A DNA stretch of 27,243 bases, from the NCBI GenBank assembly GCA_001600415.1, contig BCJX01000003.1:236638-263880 (forward strand). The letters are read 5' to 3'. A program made the translations under genes and the position numbers. Every line of letters begins with the position of its first letter. Within the stretch, counting starts at the first letter, position 1. This DNA is from Pascua guehoae. Its lineage: Eukaryota > Basidiomycota > Tremellomycetes > Trichosporonales > Trichosporonaceae. The notes under the pieces are model-generated. The model did no database searches. It was not told the DNA's origin and saw only the letters and a program-made list of their open reading frames with translations. Positions 10,047 through 20,100 of this stretch are shown one piece after another.

Positions 10047-10512
10047 GCAACGCGACGGCGCCGTCATCCCGAGGTCTCTGGGTAGCGACTTGCCCACACG
10101 GACAGAGCTGTGCATGGCACATTTTGAGTGCTGCCAGCCCCACCCCGGTCTGCCATAGATGGTACACTAGACTGCATGTGATGCATTCTTCACTCTAGCA
10201 GCGAGCGTGAGCGAATGTTTTGCTATTGGCGACGACCGTAGTGAGGATGACTGGCAGCGTGCTCGGTGAACGAGGATAACTTCCGGCGAACTATCAATTC
10301 GGCTTCGTAAGAGAAGAATCATTTTTGCGCGTCGTTGTCCACTGTTTACTCCCTCTTTAGATACAACCCGAGTTCCCTATGGCTAACCTGACAACTGCGC
10401 TGACCATGCAAAACGCACCAATACAACATTCTGCCACCCACAACCCATAGTACCAAGGAACACGCCCATCATCCTCGATCAGCCTCAATCACCCCCATGG
10501 CCCCCAACCGCC
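10047..10512. other. Convergent intergenic region, no gene seen
   Basis: These 466 bases lie between the 3' ends of MSP1 (plus strand) and the F-box-like gene (minus strand). I see no credible ORF, tRNA or repeat. It should contain both 3' untranslated regions and termination signals; A/T-rich patches occur near 10310-10330 and 10360-10430. Confidence 0.6.
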
Positions 10513-12110
10513 TCAATTCCACTCCTCGGACGGAATCTCGCGCGTGGTCCCCTGCCCATCCTGATTCCTAACGACCATGGGCGCGAGCCTCGCGGGCTCG
10601 TCATCGAGGACAATATCGCCGCTGGTGGGATCGACGCGCCACGCCCAGCGCTCGTATCCCTTGAGCTGGTGGTAATCGAGGTCGACGACCTGGGTCCACC
10701 ACCATCCTCGCTCGAGGGACGGGCACGTGTCCGAGATACGTTCCGCGGCGTCGCGGACGTCGTCGTGCCAGCGTGGCGCGTCGACGTCTTCCTCGCCGAC
10801 GATACTGGCCAGGTGGGGCGCGACGACCGAGGGCGCGAGGCAGAGATCGAGTGCGCGCAGGTGGGGGAAGGCAGTGAGGGCGGGGAGGACGCGGTCGCCC
10901 GCGAGGACGACCTGGACTTTGCGGCTCGCGTCGTAAGTGGCGATGTAGAGCTGCTCCAACCCCAGAAGCGGGGCGAGGACGGCGAGGAGCGTGGCCAAGT
11001 CCCACTCGTCGCCGATTTTCAGGTGCAGAACCCGCAGCGACCCCATGCACCCCAGCACCACCAGCGGCGCAAGGACCAGCGCGGGCGCGTGCGGCGTCAC
11101 GGCCGAGCACTTGAGTCCCAACAGCCGAGGACACCACGACCCCAGCACCCGCGCCAGCTGCACCGCACATACCCGGCACCGCAGCGAGACGGACAGCGCC
11201 GCCACGCGCCCCAGCTCAATGTCCCCGATCGGGTCGAGGAGCATAAACCGCCGCTCGGAACCGAGGCCGTACGCGTCGTGCGTGCAGAACAGATTGTGGC
11301 CCACTTCCACCGCCTCGAGCCGCGGGCTCCGCGCGAGCAGGCACGCAAACAGCTCAAAGTGCGTCTGCGCGACCGACGGCGGGAGCGGGCAGTCGGGCCG
11401 GCTCGAGGGCAGGAGACGCACCCGTCTGGGTTTAGTGCCAGCACACCGGGGGTACGTTGCAGGTCTGTCACACGTCTGTTATACGCCTAGTAGGAACTGT
11501 CTCCTGGACGCCAACAGCTAGTTGTTGCAAGGTGATGATCGCACACCTCAACTGAGCGCTCCAGACCTGCCCAGCAAATGTCCCATCCGCCTCCACGACA
11601 ACCACACGTCGATACCCGATTTCCTCCACGCCCACGTCGGTCCCAAGACAATCTCGCCAGCTTGCCCGCCTACTCACACCGCAGTTCACTTCGCCTTGTC
11701 CACACCGCTTCGCCCAATCTCCCCACGAGCCACACCACCACGAGCCACACCACCACGAACCACACCAACACACCACACCACCACACCACCACACCACCAC
11801 ACCACCACACCACCACACCACCACACCACCACACCACCACACCACCAGTCAACACCTCATCCGGCGCCTCCGCCCACCGCGCCAGCCGCGCCGGCGCGCC
11901 CGCATCGTCCGCGATCGACACCACGAGCGGCGGGCAGAGGGCGGCATGTGTCCGCCGGCACGTGGCGTGGAGGGCGTGCACATCGCGCCCGAGCTGTTTG
12001 GGCGTGGCGGTCGTGTTGTGCCAGTGGGCCTTGAGGGTGGGCGGGGGGAGGGCGGCGAGGGAGGCGATGTGGTGGAGAATGTCGTCGTTGAGGTCTGTGA
12101 ATGATACCAT
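10513..12110 (-). CDS. Probable F-box/LRR-like protein (three exons, first junction uncertain)
   Basis: The best model is exons 12110-11856, 11623-11547 and 11425-10513, in frame, 414 residues. F-box proteins are substrate receptors of SCF ubiquitin ligases. Seen: an N-terminal stretch MVSFTDLNDDILHHIASLA with the Leu/Ile spacing of an F-box helix and a second helix with the HATCRRTHAAL pattern, then a Leu-rich region (for example LARSPRLEAVEVGHN and MGSLRVLHLKIGD) like irregular leucine-rich repeats. The junction 11426-11546 is well supported: donor AG/GTGTGC, branch ACTAAAC, acceptor CCCAG, giving SAQLRRVRLLPSS. The first intron (about 11624-11855) spans the minisatellite and its exact ends are a guess. 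The Leu-rich assignment is by pattern only; genes of this kind are often expanded and fast evolving in these yeasts. It ends ...EEWN at a TGA. Confidence 0.55.
11724..11847. repeat. Minisatellite: 15-bp units passing into an 8-bp CACCACAC array
   Basis: Three near copies of a 15-bp unit CACGAGCCACACCAC begin at 11724 and are followed, from about 11771 to 11847, by around nine to ten uninterrupted copies of the 8-bp unit CACCACAC. The array lies within the F-box-like gene, most likely in its first intron. Because the unit is 8 bp, gain or loss of one copy would shift any reading frame running through it. Confidence 0.9.
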
Positions 12111-12138
12111 TGTGGAGGAGGTGGGGAGAGGGAGGGGG

Positions 12139-12213
12139 NNNNNNNNNNNNNNNNNNNNNNNNNNNNNNNNNNNNNNNNNNNNNNNNNNNNNNNNNNNNNN
12201 NNNNNNNNNNNNN
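12139..12213. other. Assembly gap (75 N) flanked by G-runs
   Basis: The 75 unknown bases are bounded by GGGAGGGGG on the left and GGGGGGGGAGGAGGGGG on the right (plus strand). The gap begins 28 bases upstream of the F-box-like start codon, so its core promoter or leader is missing. Confidence 0.98.
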
Positions 12214-12692
12214 GGGGGGGGAGGAGGGGGCGTTGAGGAGAGAGGTGTAGTAGCTGGGTTGTGGTCCGTTGGCGCCCGTCGTCGCCCGCAGTGTTATCGG
12301 GTGTGTGCCTTGGGTGGTGTGGGTTGTGCTTGTCGAACGGGTTCAGGTGCAGAACAAGATGCCCAAGGTGGGCAGTTGCGACCGCACCTGGCCAAAGGTA
12401 CCGTGTACGCTCTACGATCCGGTACATCAGAGGTAGGCCGTATTCCAAAATATCTCGACTCCACTTGACTCTCGAGCTACTCCGCACACCTATCCCAGGT
12501 TCTGCAGCAGTTCTGCTATCCGCACAAACAGCGCGCACATGCAGATCCCCATTGTCCGCCGAAATGACGTCATTGGTAATGTTTCTGCGCCACTGCAAAG
12601 GCTTAATTATGGAACGTTCTGTATGGTGCATCGCCCAGCGGGCTCAATAGTTGTGGTGGCGGATTTGCGCTACGTGGCTCGTCGCGTATACT

Positions 12693-12723
12693 GTATCTCC
12701 TGATCTCCTACGAGAGGAGATAC
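12693..12723. other. Stem-loop with a competing arm
   Basis: GTATCTCCT (12693-12701) pairs perfectly with AGGAGATAC (12715-12723). A second copy, ATCTCCT at 12703-12709, can pair with the same right arm instead, leaving a 5-nt loop. It lies in the intergenic region about 0.6 kb upstream of the F-box-like gene. No role is known. Confidence 0.5.
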
Positions 12724-13146
12724 GAGTGCTCGCGGTGTCGACTATTTGGTTCTTGCGCGACACGGCCATTGCGTCTAAACAAGCGCTTTCCCGGCAAGCG
12801 TCGTGTGGCTCCACCATGCCACACCTCCTGCTCTTCCTTTGCACACACTGCAGCTGTGATCGTGTTTGCATACAGCCTACACTCAAGAGTCATACTATCA
12901 AAGTCAAGATTCCACCGCGTCTAAGCAGGACACAGCCACAATAGTACACAAGAGGGGGAGCAGTTCGGGCGACATAATATCAGGGAGGGGAAGGGAGCGG
13001 GTGCCGGGGGGTGAGATGAGGTGAGGGCGAGCTAATAGATACCCGGCAGGGCCCCTTTACACTCGACCTGCCTCAAAGCTACCTCTAGGCGACCATGAGA
13101 CTGCCACGCTGCGGCAAGGCAGTGCCACACATCAGGTCAGTGCAGC

Positions 13147-13177
13147 CACGTGGTCGCGCCACGTGGCAAGTCACGTG
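13147..13177. promoter_or_regulatory. Cluster of three CACGTG boxes
   Basis: Perfect CACGTG palindromes start at 13147, 13160 and 13172, that is three in 31 bases with 13- and 12-base spacing. The middle one is part of the 10-bp palindrome GCCACGTGGC (13159-13168). The cluster lies 10-40 bases beyond the stop codon of the WW-domain gene and about 1.05 kb upstream of the F-box-like start. Confidence 0.5.
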
Positions 13178-13186
13178 ACCAAAATC

Positions 13187-14538
13187 TCAGAAATCGCCGC
13201 CACCCATGTCCCCACCAAAGTCACCTCCGCCTCCGTCCTCGTAGCCGTCCATGTATGCGTCGTGCTGCATCTGGAGAGGTTAGCGCGGTTGAAAAGTGGA
13301 GGATTATGTGGAAGATTGGACGACATCAGCCGGCCGCGCCGGGTGGCGCCCTGAGGCCCATATTGTCCGCCTTTGGCCAACAGAGGTCATCCTTGTTGCC
13401 GTGTGTCTGGAAAGAATACTCACACCTCCCATCATGTTGCCGAGCATCATACCGCCAAGGAGACCGCCGCCCATGCCGAGTGCAGCCTGTGGGTTAGCTT
13501 GGTGGGTCGTTTAGAAGTCAAAGGCTGGGCGCAAAGGGTACAGGTCCGTGCGCTTGCTGTGGTGCGGTGGCTATTTTGGACGAGCCAACAGGGACCGTGC
13601 ACGGACACGGGTGGCACAATGGCCCAGTGGCACACAGTGCCCCACCCGTGTACCCTCGCTCGCCACTGATCGCCAAGTACTCACTCCGGTACCTGCGCTC
13701 ATACCCGGACGCTGCGGGCGGCCCATCATGCCACCGCCCATCATGCCGGGCTGGCCGTACATGGGCTGACCGTACCCCATGGGCTGCTGGCCATACATGG
13801 GCTGGCCGTATCCCATCGGTTGCTGGCCGTATCCCATCTGGGGCTGGCCGTACATTTGCTGCTGGCCCGGGTATCCGCCCATCGGCTGCTGCCCGTACCC
13901 TTGCTGGGGGTACTGGTTGCTGTTCTTGTTCTTGCCCGTGAGCTTGGAGAAGATGCCGCCGCGCGTCTTGGTCTCGGGCTGTGCCTGCGCCTGCGCGGGA
14001 GGCGTCGATTGGTACTGGGGCGGCGGCTGCACCTGGCTTTCACTGCGCTCGTTCGGGTTGTAGCTCGCCTTTTCGCCCTTGGATGGCGGCGGGCCAGAGG
14101 GCGGCTGGAAGTCCTCCGTCTCGTCGTCCGCGGGGCTATGGTGAGTTAAATGGAATTCAAGGGACGGCGGCAAAACTCACTGTGTCCATTGCGACTTTGG
14201 GCCGCCAGGCGCGTTCTTGTTCACTGGGGGTTAGGATGGTTCTCTTGGAGCGTTCGGGCTCGGCCGCATCCACATCGGAGACGCAAGTCGGCGGTACTCA
14301 CCGTAGAACCACGTCTGGTAATCGGGGTTAAACCTGGGCGTTAGCATGGATGCAGCCAAGGTGCCACTGAAGCATTATGGTATCGAAGCACGACGGCGAT
14401 GGAGACGCAGGCCAGCCGGGATGGCGGCCGAAAGAGTCGACCCACGCACGCCGGTACGACACCGCCATCGCTCCTCATGACTCACTGTGTGATCCATCCG
14501 GCTGGGAGGGGGCGCGAGTCGGGATTCGTTGGTGCCAT
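13187..14538 (-). CDS. WW-domain protein with Q/G/Y/M/P-rich tail (six exons)
   Basis: Exons 14538-14486, 14333-14302, 14223-14181, 14135-13685, 13486-13424 and 13270-13187 join in frame to 241 residues; each junction has GTGAGT-type donors and pyrimidine/CTAAC acceptors. A WW domain (residues 11-44) begins [19 protein letters not shown] and ends QWTHP; the conserved Trp are W15 and W41, with a loop a few residues longer than the textbook WW. WW domains bind proline-rich ligands such as PPxY, and this protein contains its own PPQY at 81-84. Residues about 117-190 are a degenerate repeat of [15 protein letters not shown] type, likely disordered or prion-like. Residues about 194-214 are Gly/Met/Leu-rich ([15 protein letters not shown]), and the C-terminus is Gly/Asp-rich ([11 protein letters not shown]). 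No catalytic domain is present, so it is probably an adaptor. Similar small WW proteins occur in other fungi; their function is not established to my knowledge. Confidence 0.85.
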
Positions 14539-14942
14539 GATTGTTGTGTAGTAGGTGAATGAGCGATGGAGAAGTAAGAAGAATCGAGAATGGGGTGGTG
14601 GCAAGGATATGGAGATGGGGCTGGGGGTTCTCCGCAGTCGATGCCAAGCCTCGGTCGCCGTGCCTAGAATTAGTAGAATGCCTGGAGGTGCGATGGCGCA
14701 AGCGAATCAAAGTTGCCACTGGCCGCCGGCGTTGGCCGTGGGGTCCATCGGTTACGTCAGCGCTGATCAGTGGCAACACAAAGGTTCGTCACCAAACCTT
14801 GTCTGGCGCATCGCCTTCACATGCTTCACGCCTCGTCTCTACCATAGATGTAGGGGACAGCTCCTAAGTGACACATATGCGAACACGCCTACAATAAGTA
14901 CACATCCACCTGCCAGCACCCGTCTTCACTCACACACGGAGG
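14539..14942. other. Intergenic region between WSS1 and the WW-protein gene
   Basis: These 404 bases separate the WSS1 stop codon from the start of the WW-domain gene; both are on the minus strand. They should hold the WSS1 3' end and the promoter of the WW gene. I see no supported ORF, RNA gene or repeat. Confidence 0.6.
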
Positions 14943-16345
14943 CTATCCCCAGTTCCTCACCCACTGGCACGCACTGCAGCCCCACAGACCCATCTCGTTG
15001 GGACCGTGGCCGCAAAAGTCGCAGTACCAGCCTGCCGCCGAGCGTGTCTGTTTAGGGCGTGATGCGCCGCAGGCATCGCACGCGGCCGCAGGGATGGGGT
15101 TGATGAGGGTGCATGTTGAGCAGGTCCACTCTTCGGCTGGAGGCTGCGAGGCCGTGCGAGACCCGTTGGCTGGCTTTGGTTTGGAGAGGGCCGTGCGGGA
15201 GGTCCCTTTGGTGGAAGCGGTCGAGTTGGTTCTAGGGGCTGACCGTGTCGAGGGACCAGGGTTGCTACCGGGGGTGCGTGCGGTGGGGGTCGCCGAGGGC
15301 ACGGATGCTGGACGAGGGACACGTGGTGTTGTTCCTCCAGAGCTCGTCCGCGTCTTCTTCTGCACGGCCCCGATGGTCGATGGCCCAGAGGTCCCAGGCT
15401 CTGTCTTGATGGTCTGTGGCAGCGACACGGTATCGTCCCCGTCCAGCTGCTCATCATCGTCGCTCCCCGTGAGGTCGATCACATCGTAACCGGTACCGGC
15501 ACTTTCCTCCTGTGCCCGACGAACCTCGCGCTCGGCTTCGTCGCTTTCGATGCGACACGACTTGTCATCCTTGATACGCCGTTCCGCCGCTTCGGCGACG
15601 ACTTCACGCATCGTCTTGCCAGAGTGCCCACTGCCGCCGAGCACACCGCCGCGGCCCATGGAAATCTGTCGTGCCATGCGGCGCTCGGCAGCCGCGAGAC
15701 CCTTGCGCCGTCCCTCGTACTCGTTGACACGAATGCCATTGAGTCGGTTGCCGCGCGAATGGAAGCCCTCGCCCTCGTAGCCCTTGTGCTTGAGCGAGTA
15801 GAATTCCTCTTCGAGTTCAGACAGGAGCTTGTAGAAGGAGGCGTCATGGGGTCCGTGGACAATGTGTGTGAGCTACGTGTTAGTTGTAACTCGGGAGGTG
15901 TCATTGAAGACCGGAGTCTCTGCTCACCTCGTGCAGCATCACCAGGACCAGTTGGTCGTACTCGTAAAACGTCGATTCATTCCCTGGAGGTCGAAGGCGA
16001 AGGTTGATGCGTTGCCCGTGATTCATGTTGTTGCCCAGGAGCGCAGGATTGTTGGGAAGGAACTGCCATCAGCACCTAACCTCAGACGTTGGCGTGGACA
16101 CTGCTGTCGCCGTCGGTGATGTTGATATCGACCTACCTCTGCGAGGGTGCCAACCTTCCAGCCGCGCTTGACCATGATGGGTTTCACCTGGCTCGCAATC
16201 TTCTCGAGGAGTGGCCTCACATGTCAGCGCCGCTATTCTCCGCCACCTGTCAGCACCCTGGAGCAAGTGGTGCTCACCTGGCTTCATTAGATCGTGGCCG
16301 GTTGGGGAGGTGCTCGAAGCGCCCGATGAGGGGTTGGCCAGTCAT
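14943..16345 (-). CDS. WSS1: Wss1-type DNA-protein crosslink metalloprotease (four exons)
   Basis: Exons 16345-16278, 16215-16137, 16062-15928 and 15872-14943 join in frame to 403 residues. Wss1 (SPRTN-like) is a DNA-activated, SUMO-targeted metalloprotease that cuts proteins crosslinked to DNA and works with Cdc48. Seen: the WLM domain with LPNNPALLG, NHGQRINLRLRPP and the zinc site HELTHIVHGPHD (His93, Glu94, His97, His103); the SUMO-interacting motif VIDL (225-228) followed by acidic GSDDDE; a RanBP2-type zinc finger (W343, Cys345, 348, 359, 362); and a second C-terminal four-cysteine finger (Cys378, 381, 393, 396). GRGGVLGG near residue 168 weakly recalls the Cdc48-binding SHP box but lacks its aromatic residue. 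The start ATG at 16345 has a good CCACC context. Intron 3 (15873-15927) falls between Glu94 and Leu95 of the catalytic motif. Confidence 0.94.
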
Positions 16346-17015
16346 GGTGGCGGTGATGAGGGGCTTGGTTTTGGGAAAGGTGAGAGATGAGTGGTATGCA
16401 AAGGATGCTCTAGGGATAAGGTGAGCAAGACGACAGAGTCGCTCGCGTCATTACGTGTTGTGTGTCGGTCGAGTGTAGAGTGGTTGCAGAGGCTTGGTCA
16501 TCGTCCGTCCATCACCATCACGCCTGTACGCCTGCACGCCTGCACGCCCGCCTGGCGCGCGTCTATCATTTGGCTCATGGTTCATGAAACACCTGTGGCG
16601 CTGGTGACCTCCACTTTTTAGGCCACGCGACTCAACGGAATCAAATTTTATCAGCCCTTGCTATTGTTAACGTTGCCATGGTCACGTGCCGTGTCTGCGT
16701 CACTGGTCGCGGGCTGTGCCTGGGACTCCGCATCCTCTCGTTCTCCGCGTCGTCGGTGTGTGCGTGCAACAGCCGTTGTGGCCCTGGGTACCTGGGTGCC
16801 GACAGACGGACGGGACAAAGGCCTTCTCGTTGCATCTCCGTCATTATTGTCGTCGTCGTCGTCCTCGTCGCCCCCACTAGACACTCCTTCCCCGCCCCTC
16901 CCTCCTCCGCCCCACCTTCCACGTACGTCCGTCTTCAACTCCGCCACACTCCTTCCACTGCGGTGCTCGACCTCCCCACTCGGTCGGTTTCTTCCTCGTT
17001 CCTCATTGCCTAACC

Positions 17016-17030
17016 ATGGCACTCATCTAA
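17016..17030 (+). other. Minimal uORF (Met-Ala-Leu-Ile-stop) upstream of FMP27
   Basis: ATG at 17016 in a CCATGG context is followed by three codons and TAA at 17028-17030. Only five bases separate its stop from the next ATG at 17036. If included in the mRNA leader it would be translated first by scanning ribosomes. Confidence 0.4.
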
Positions 17031-17047
17031 ACTACATGGCGTCTCAG

Positions 17048-17105
17048 GTGAGTCTCACACGACCATCAACTTCACCAACCGAGGCTGACCCACACCCCCT
17101 TACAG
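17048..17105 (+). other. Probable 5' leader intron of FMP27
   Basis: Donor GTGAGT at 17048 and acceptor CCCCCTTACAG ending at 17105, with GCTGACC as a plausible branch site, define a 58-base intron. Splicing joins ATGGCGTCTCAG (17036-17047) in frame to 17106 and on to the main start at 17196, giving a 34-residue N-terminal extension. Retention instead gives a short upstream ORF that stops at 17113. Confidence 0.55.
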
Positions 17106-17195
17106 GACAATAAACCCCCCCTTCCAACTGCACTTGAGCGTTCCGCTCTACCCTCCCATTCTCGTCCCCATCCCGAATCGACCCTCTTGTCCGCC

Positions 17196-20100
17196 ATGGG
17201 AAAGTGGGTCAACATTATCGTGGGACTCCTTGTCCTCTACGTTTTCCTCACCAACGTTGGCATCCCATGGGCGACAGAGTTCTTCAGTAGCTTTCGCCTG
17301 CGCGTGGCAAAGATCACACCGAGGTCGGTCTACGGCTTTGAGTGGCGATCAAAGGCACATGCCTCTGAGGGCCCCCCGACACTCCGCGTGGAGCGGATAC
17401 ACTGGACATGGGGGGGCTGTACGACCGGCAGTGTCGTTGCGCTCAACGTTGACGGCGTAACGTTTCGTGCCAAAAAATCTACAGAACACAAGACCCCAAA
17501 GGTCTCAAAGAAGGTACGAACGCGTGCCGCGTCCTCGACTACACACCACCCACCTCCACATGCCGAGCGGTGGTACACACACCATGAATCCCACCACCAT
17601 TGTTCCCGATGTCAGCGGCTGATAGATACAGAAAACGCGCGTCAACCTGCCACCTGTGGTTCAGCGCATTGTCAACTACATTCTCCACCTCTTCCTCTCC
17701 AATTGGTCGAGCATTGTCTCCCTCCTATCGGTCCACATCCTGAATGTGCGCGTCATCGCCGAGGATGTCCACGACGTCGAAGTCAGGATCAGCGAAGTCC
17801 GCTTGGGCGTCAGCCGCGATGGCGCCTCGTCTCGCGCTCCCGTCCATAACGGTAACCCCTCCACTCCACCTCGTACACCTCCGAATACCCCTTGGCACTC
17901 GCCTGCTGCCGGCAGCGCCAGCTCTCACCGCCGCGCACCGTCAATCCAAATGCGCATGTCCCAAACGGCCTCTAAGATCTGGTCCCACGCGACGGGACGA
18001 GTAGTCGAACGTGTATCGTTCGCTGCTGTTGTGGGGGATGTCGCTGTTCTCGTCCCCCAAACTCCTGTGGCTGGCGCCGCTTGGGCCGCCGCCGGGGCCC
18101 CGACCTTGCCTCACATTGCCCCACAACAATCCGGCACCTCGGTGACTCCCCCACCGACCCTCCCTTTTACATCGCTCCTCAAGCGCCGTTCGGCTCGCCA
18201 AAGTTTGCAAGCCCAAGATGAAGATGCGTACGACCAGCTTCTGATCATTGAGAGCACCTCGACGGTTCGGCTTTCCGTTGGGTTTGGGTCCAACCGCGCA
18301 ATCCTTACTGAAGACAACCTGCGTACATCAGTCGAAATTGGCACGCTCCATGCCAGTCTAGACGCCCTCGAGATCCTTCAGGCAATGATCAAAGCCCGCA
18401 AGGCAGAGGAGCAGGCAAATGGATACAATGCGACCAACAAATCCCACGCAGCCAGCTCACCCGAGTCAAACCCACGACCCAAACAGTCCCCATGGGCGCC
18501 AAAAGCCACTCCGAGGGTGAGTTGTATCCGAACGTCAGTCGCTGACTCCAGGTTATCTTGCGCGCCTTTGACTCGGTCGCATTCTCCGTCTCCAGGGTAT
18601 ATGTGTCCCACCTACTACCTGTACCGCCGACGTCTGTGAGGTCGTCTGTCACCGAAATGACTGCCTTCACCCCATCGGCAAATCTCTATCACACCCTTTC
18701 TCTCGACTTGACCGACCTCCGTCTTCGGGTGTCCGGCACAAACTCGGTGGAAGACTCGTGGCTCGGCAAGGTGTTTGGGACAAACCCCAGTGCACAAACG
18801 CTCATGCGTGGCATCTCGGCCAACCTCCAGTGGACCGCAATTGAACTTCACTGCATCCAGCCCGGCGAGACCGCCCGTGACAAGGTTCAACTCCTTGCCA
18901 TCCGCCAGGCGGAGTTTGACGTTGTCACCACTTGGCGGCCAATAGGGTGGACACGACGCGAGCTGACATTCAGCAATGACAAGAACCTGTCCTTTTCCAT
19001 GGCTCGAGGCTCCGTTGCCTCAATCGACGCTGCGGGTGATGTGCAGCTCGTGGACGAACTCAAGGCTGCCGTCCGCCACTCACACCCTCCCCAACCTCGC
19101 CCACAACGATCAGAAAGGAAACCCCTTGGTCTACCACCCCGCATCAACCTTATTCTGCAGATGGGCCCTACTTGCATTGCCCTCGCCAACCGTGCCTCCA
19201 AGGACAGTGCCACCCTTACTCTTTCCTCGGATGGTCTGTGCCTGTCCACCAACACGTGGTTCTCAGACGTTGTTCGCTCAATGTCGAGTGAATCAACAGC
19301 CGTGGACGATATTCGTAAAGCTGCACGAGCCACAGAAAGAGGCAGGCGCAACGCCGTCGATGACGCCGCCAGTGAAAAAAGTCAAAAGGACGATGGTGAG
19401 GTGGTCAACCTCGACGAGGACGCCCCCGTCATGCCTTCGCGAGTCGCACCTCCTCCAACCAAGGCGCCGCTCGCTTTGTCCATGCACGGTACCACCCATG
19501 TCACCGTCGACCCCATTTCCCTTCGCATGACCCTCGGCACGAGAAATGAGACGACCCACCGCCTTGCCACCATTGGCCGGATGGAGGGCAGCCTGAGTGG
19601 CAGCATTCTGGCGGCCGAGCACGCGTCGGAGGAAGGAACGGAAAACTATTCGCTCTGCATGGATACGCTCTGTGCCGAATCAAAGCTGTTAATCGACGAC
19701 GGCATCCAAGTCGAGTTGTGGGACCCAACTGTTCTCGACGCACTGATTCATATTGCGAGCTTGAAGGAGCCCAATCCGCCTAAACCTCCCAGCAACCTCC
19801 TCGACAAGCTGCCCAACGGTGTAACTTTCCGACTGGCGCTCGGTCGGATAAGCGTCTTTCTCGGTCACGATGACCAGAACCCGCACTGCAGCCTCCGTCT
19901 TGTCCGCGGCATGTGGCTACAGCTGGGTGCTGTAATCGACTATGCGCGGTACGGGACGAGCAAGTCTATGAGTCGCTGTGGGCACCTACTCGATAACGTG
20001 CGACGTGGAAGGCTCAAGCTGTTTGACGACATTACCGCCAATGCGTTCAAATCTGCTGCTCGACTCGAGAGCGTTCAGGGGCATGCCGGGTTGATCTCAA

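Larger units (their letters stand above)
12111..13186. other. Intergenic region with assembly gap, no gene seen
   Basis: This stretch lies between the F-box-like gene start and the WW-protein stop codon, both on the minus strand. It holds the 75-N gap (12139-12213) with poly-G flanks, an imperfect stem-loop at 12693-12723 and a cluster of CACGTG boxes at 13147-13177. Open frames here are short, with no recognisable domain or convincing splice structure. It should contain the promoter of the F-box-like gene and the 3' untranslated region of the WW gene. Confidence 0.55.
16346..17195. promoter_or_regulatory. Divergent promoter region between WSS1 and FMP27
   Basis: These 850 bases lie between two divergent start codons. 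They hold a CACGTG box at 16683-16688, a GTC trinucleotide run near 16848-16870, pyrimidine-rich stretches toward FMP27, and near the right end a 5-codon uORF and a probable 5' intron (listed separately). No independent gene is supported. Confidence 0.6.

Noticed and set aside
11771..11847. Regular short repeats considered as a CRISPR-like array
   Set aside because: The units are contiguous 8-mers without spacers, in a eukaryotic gene; this is a minisatellite.
12261..12650. Plus-strand open frame of 129 codons in the F-box promoter region
   Set aside because: No recognisable domain, poor start context and no splice partners; it is close to the gap and likely chance in GC-rich DNA.
785..16345. 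RIF1 and WSS1 as a physical genome-maintenance gene cluster
   Set aside because: They are separated by three unrelated genes and by about 7.7 kb; in a eukaryote this proximity alone is not evidence of a functional cluster.
16658..17113. Plus-strand open frame of 151 codons upstream of FMP27
   Set aside because: It is low-complexity, has no domain, starts in the promoter region and is better explained as leader sequence with pyrimidine-rich tracts; only its last part (from 17036) may matter as an alternative start.
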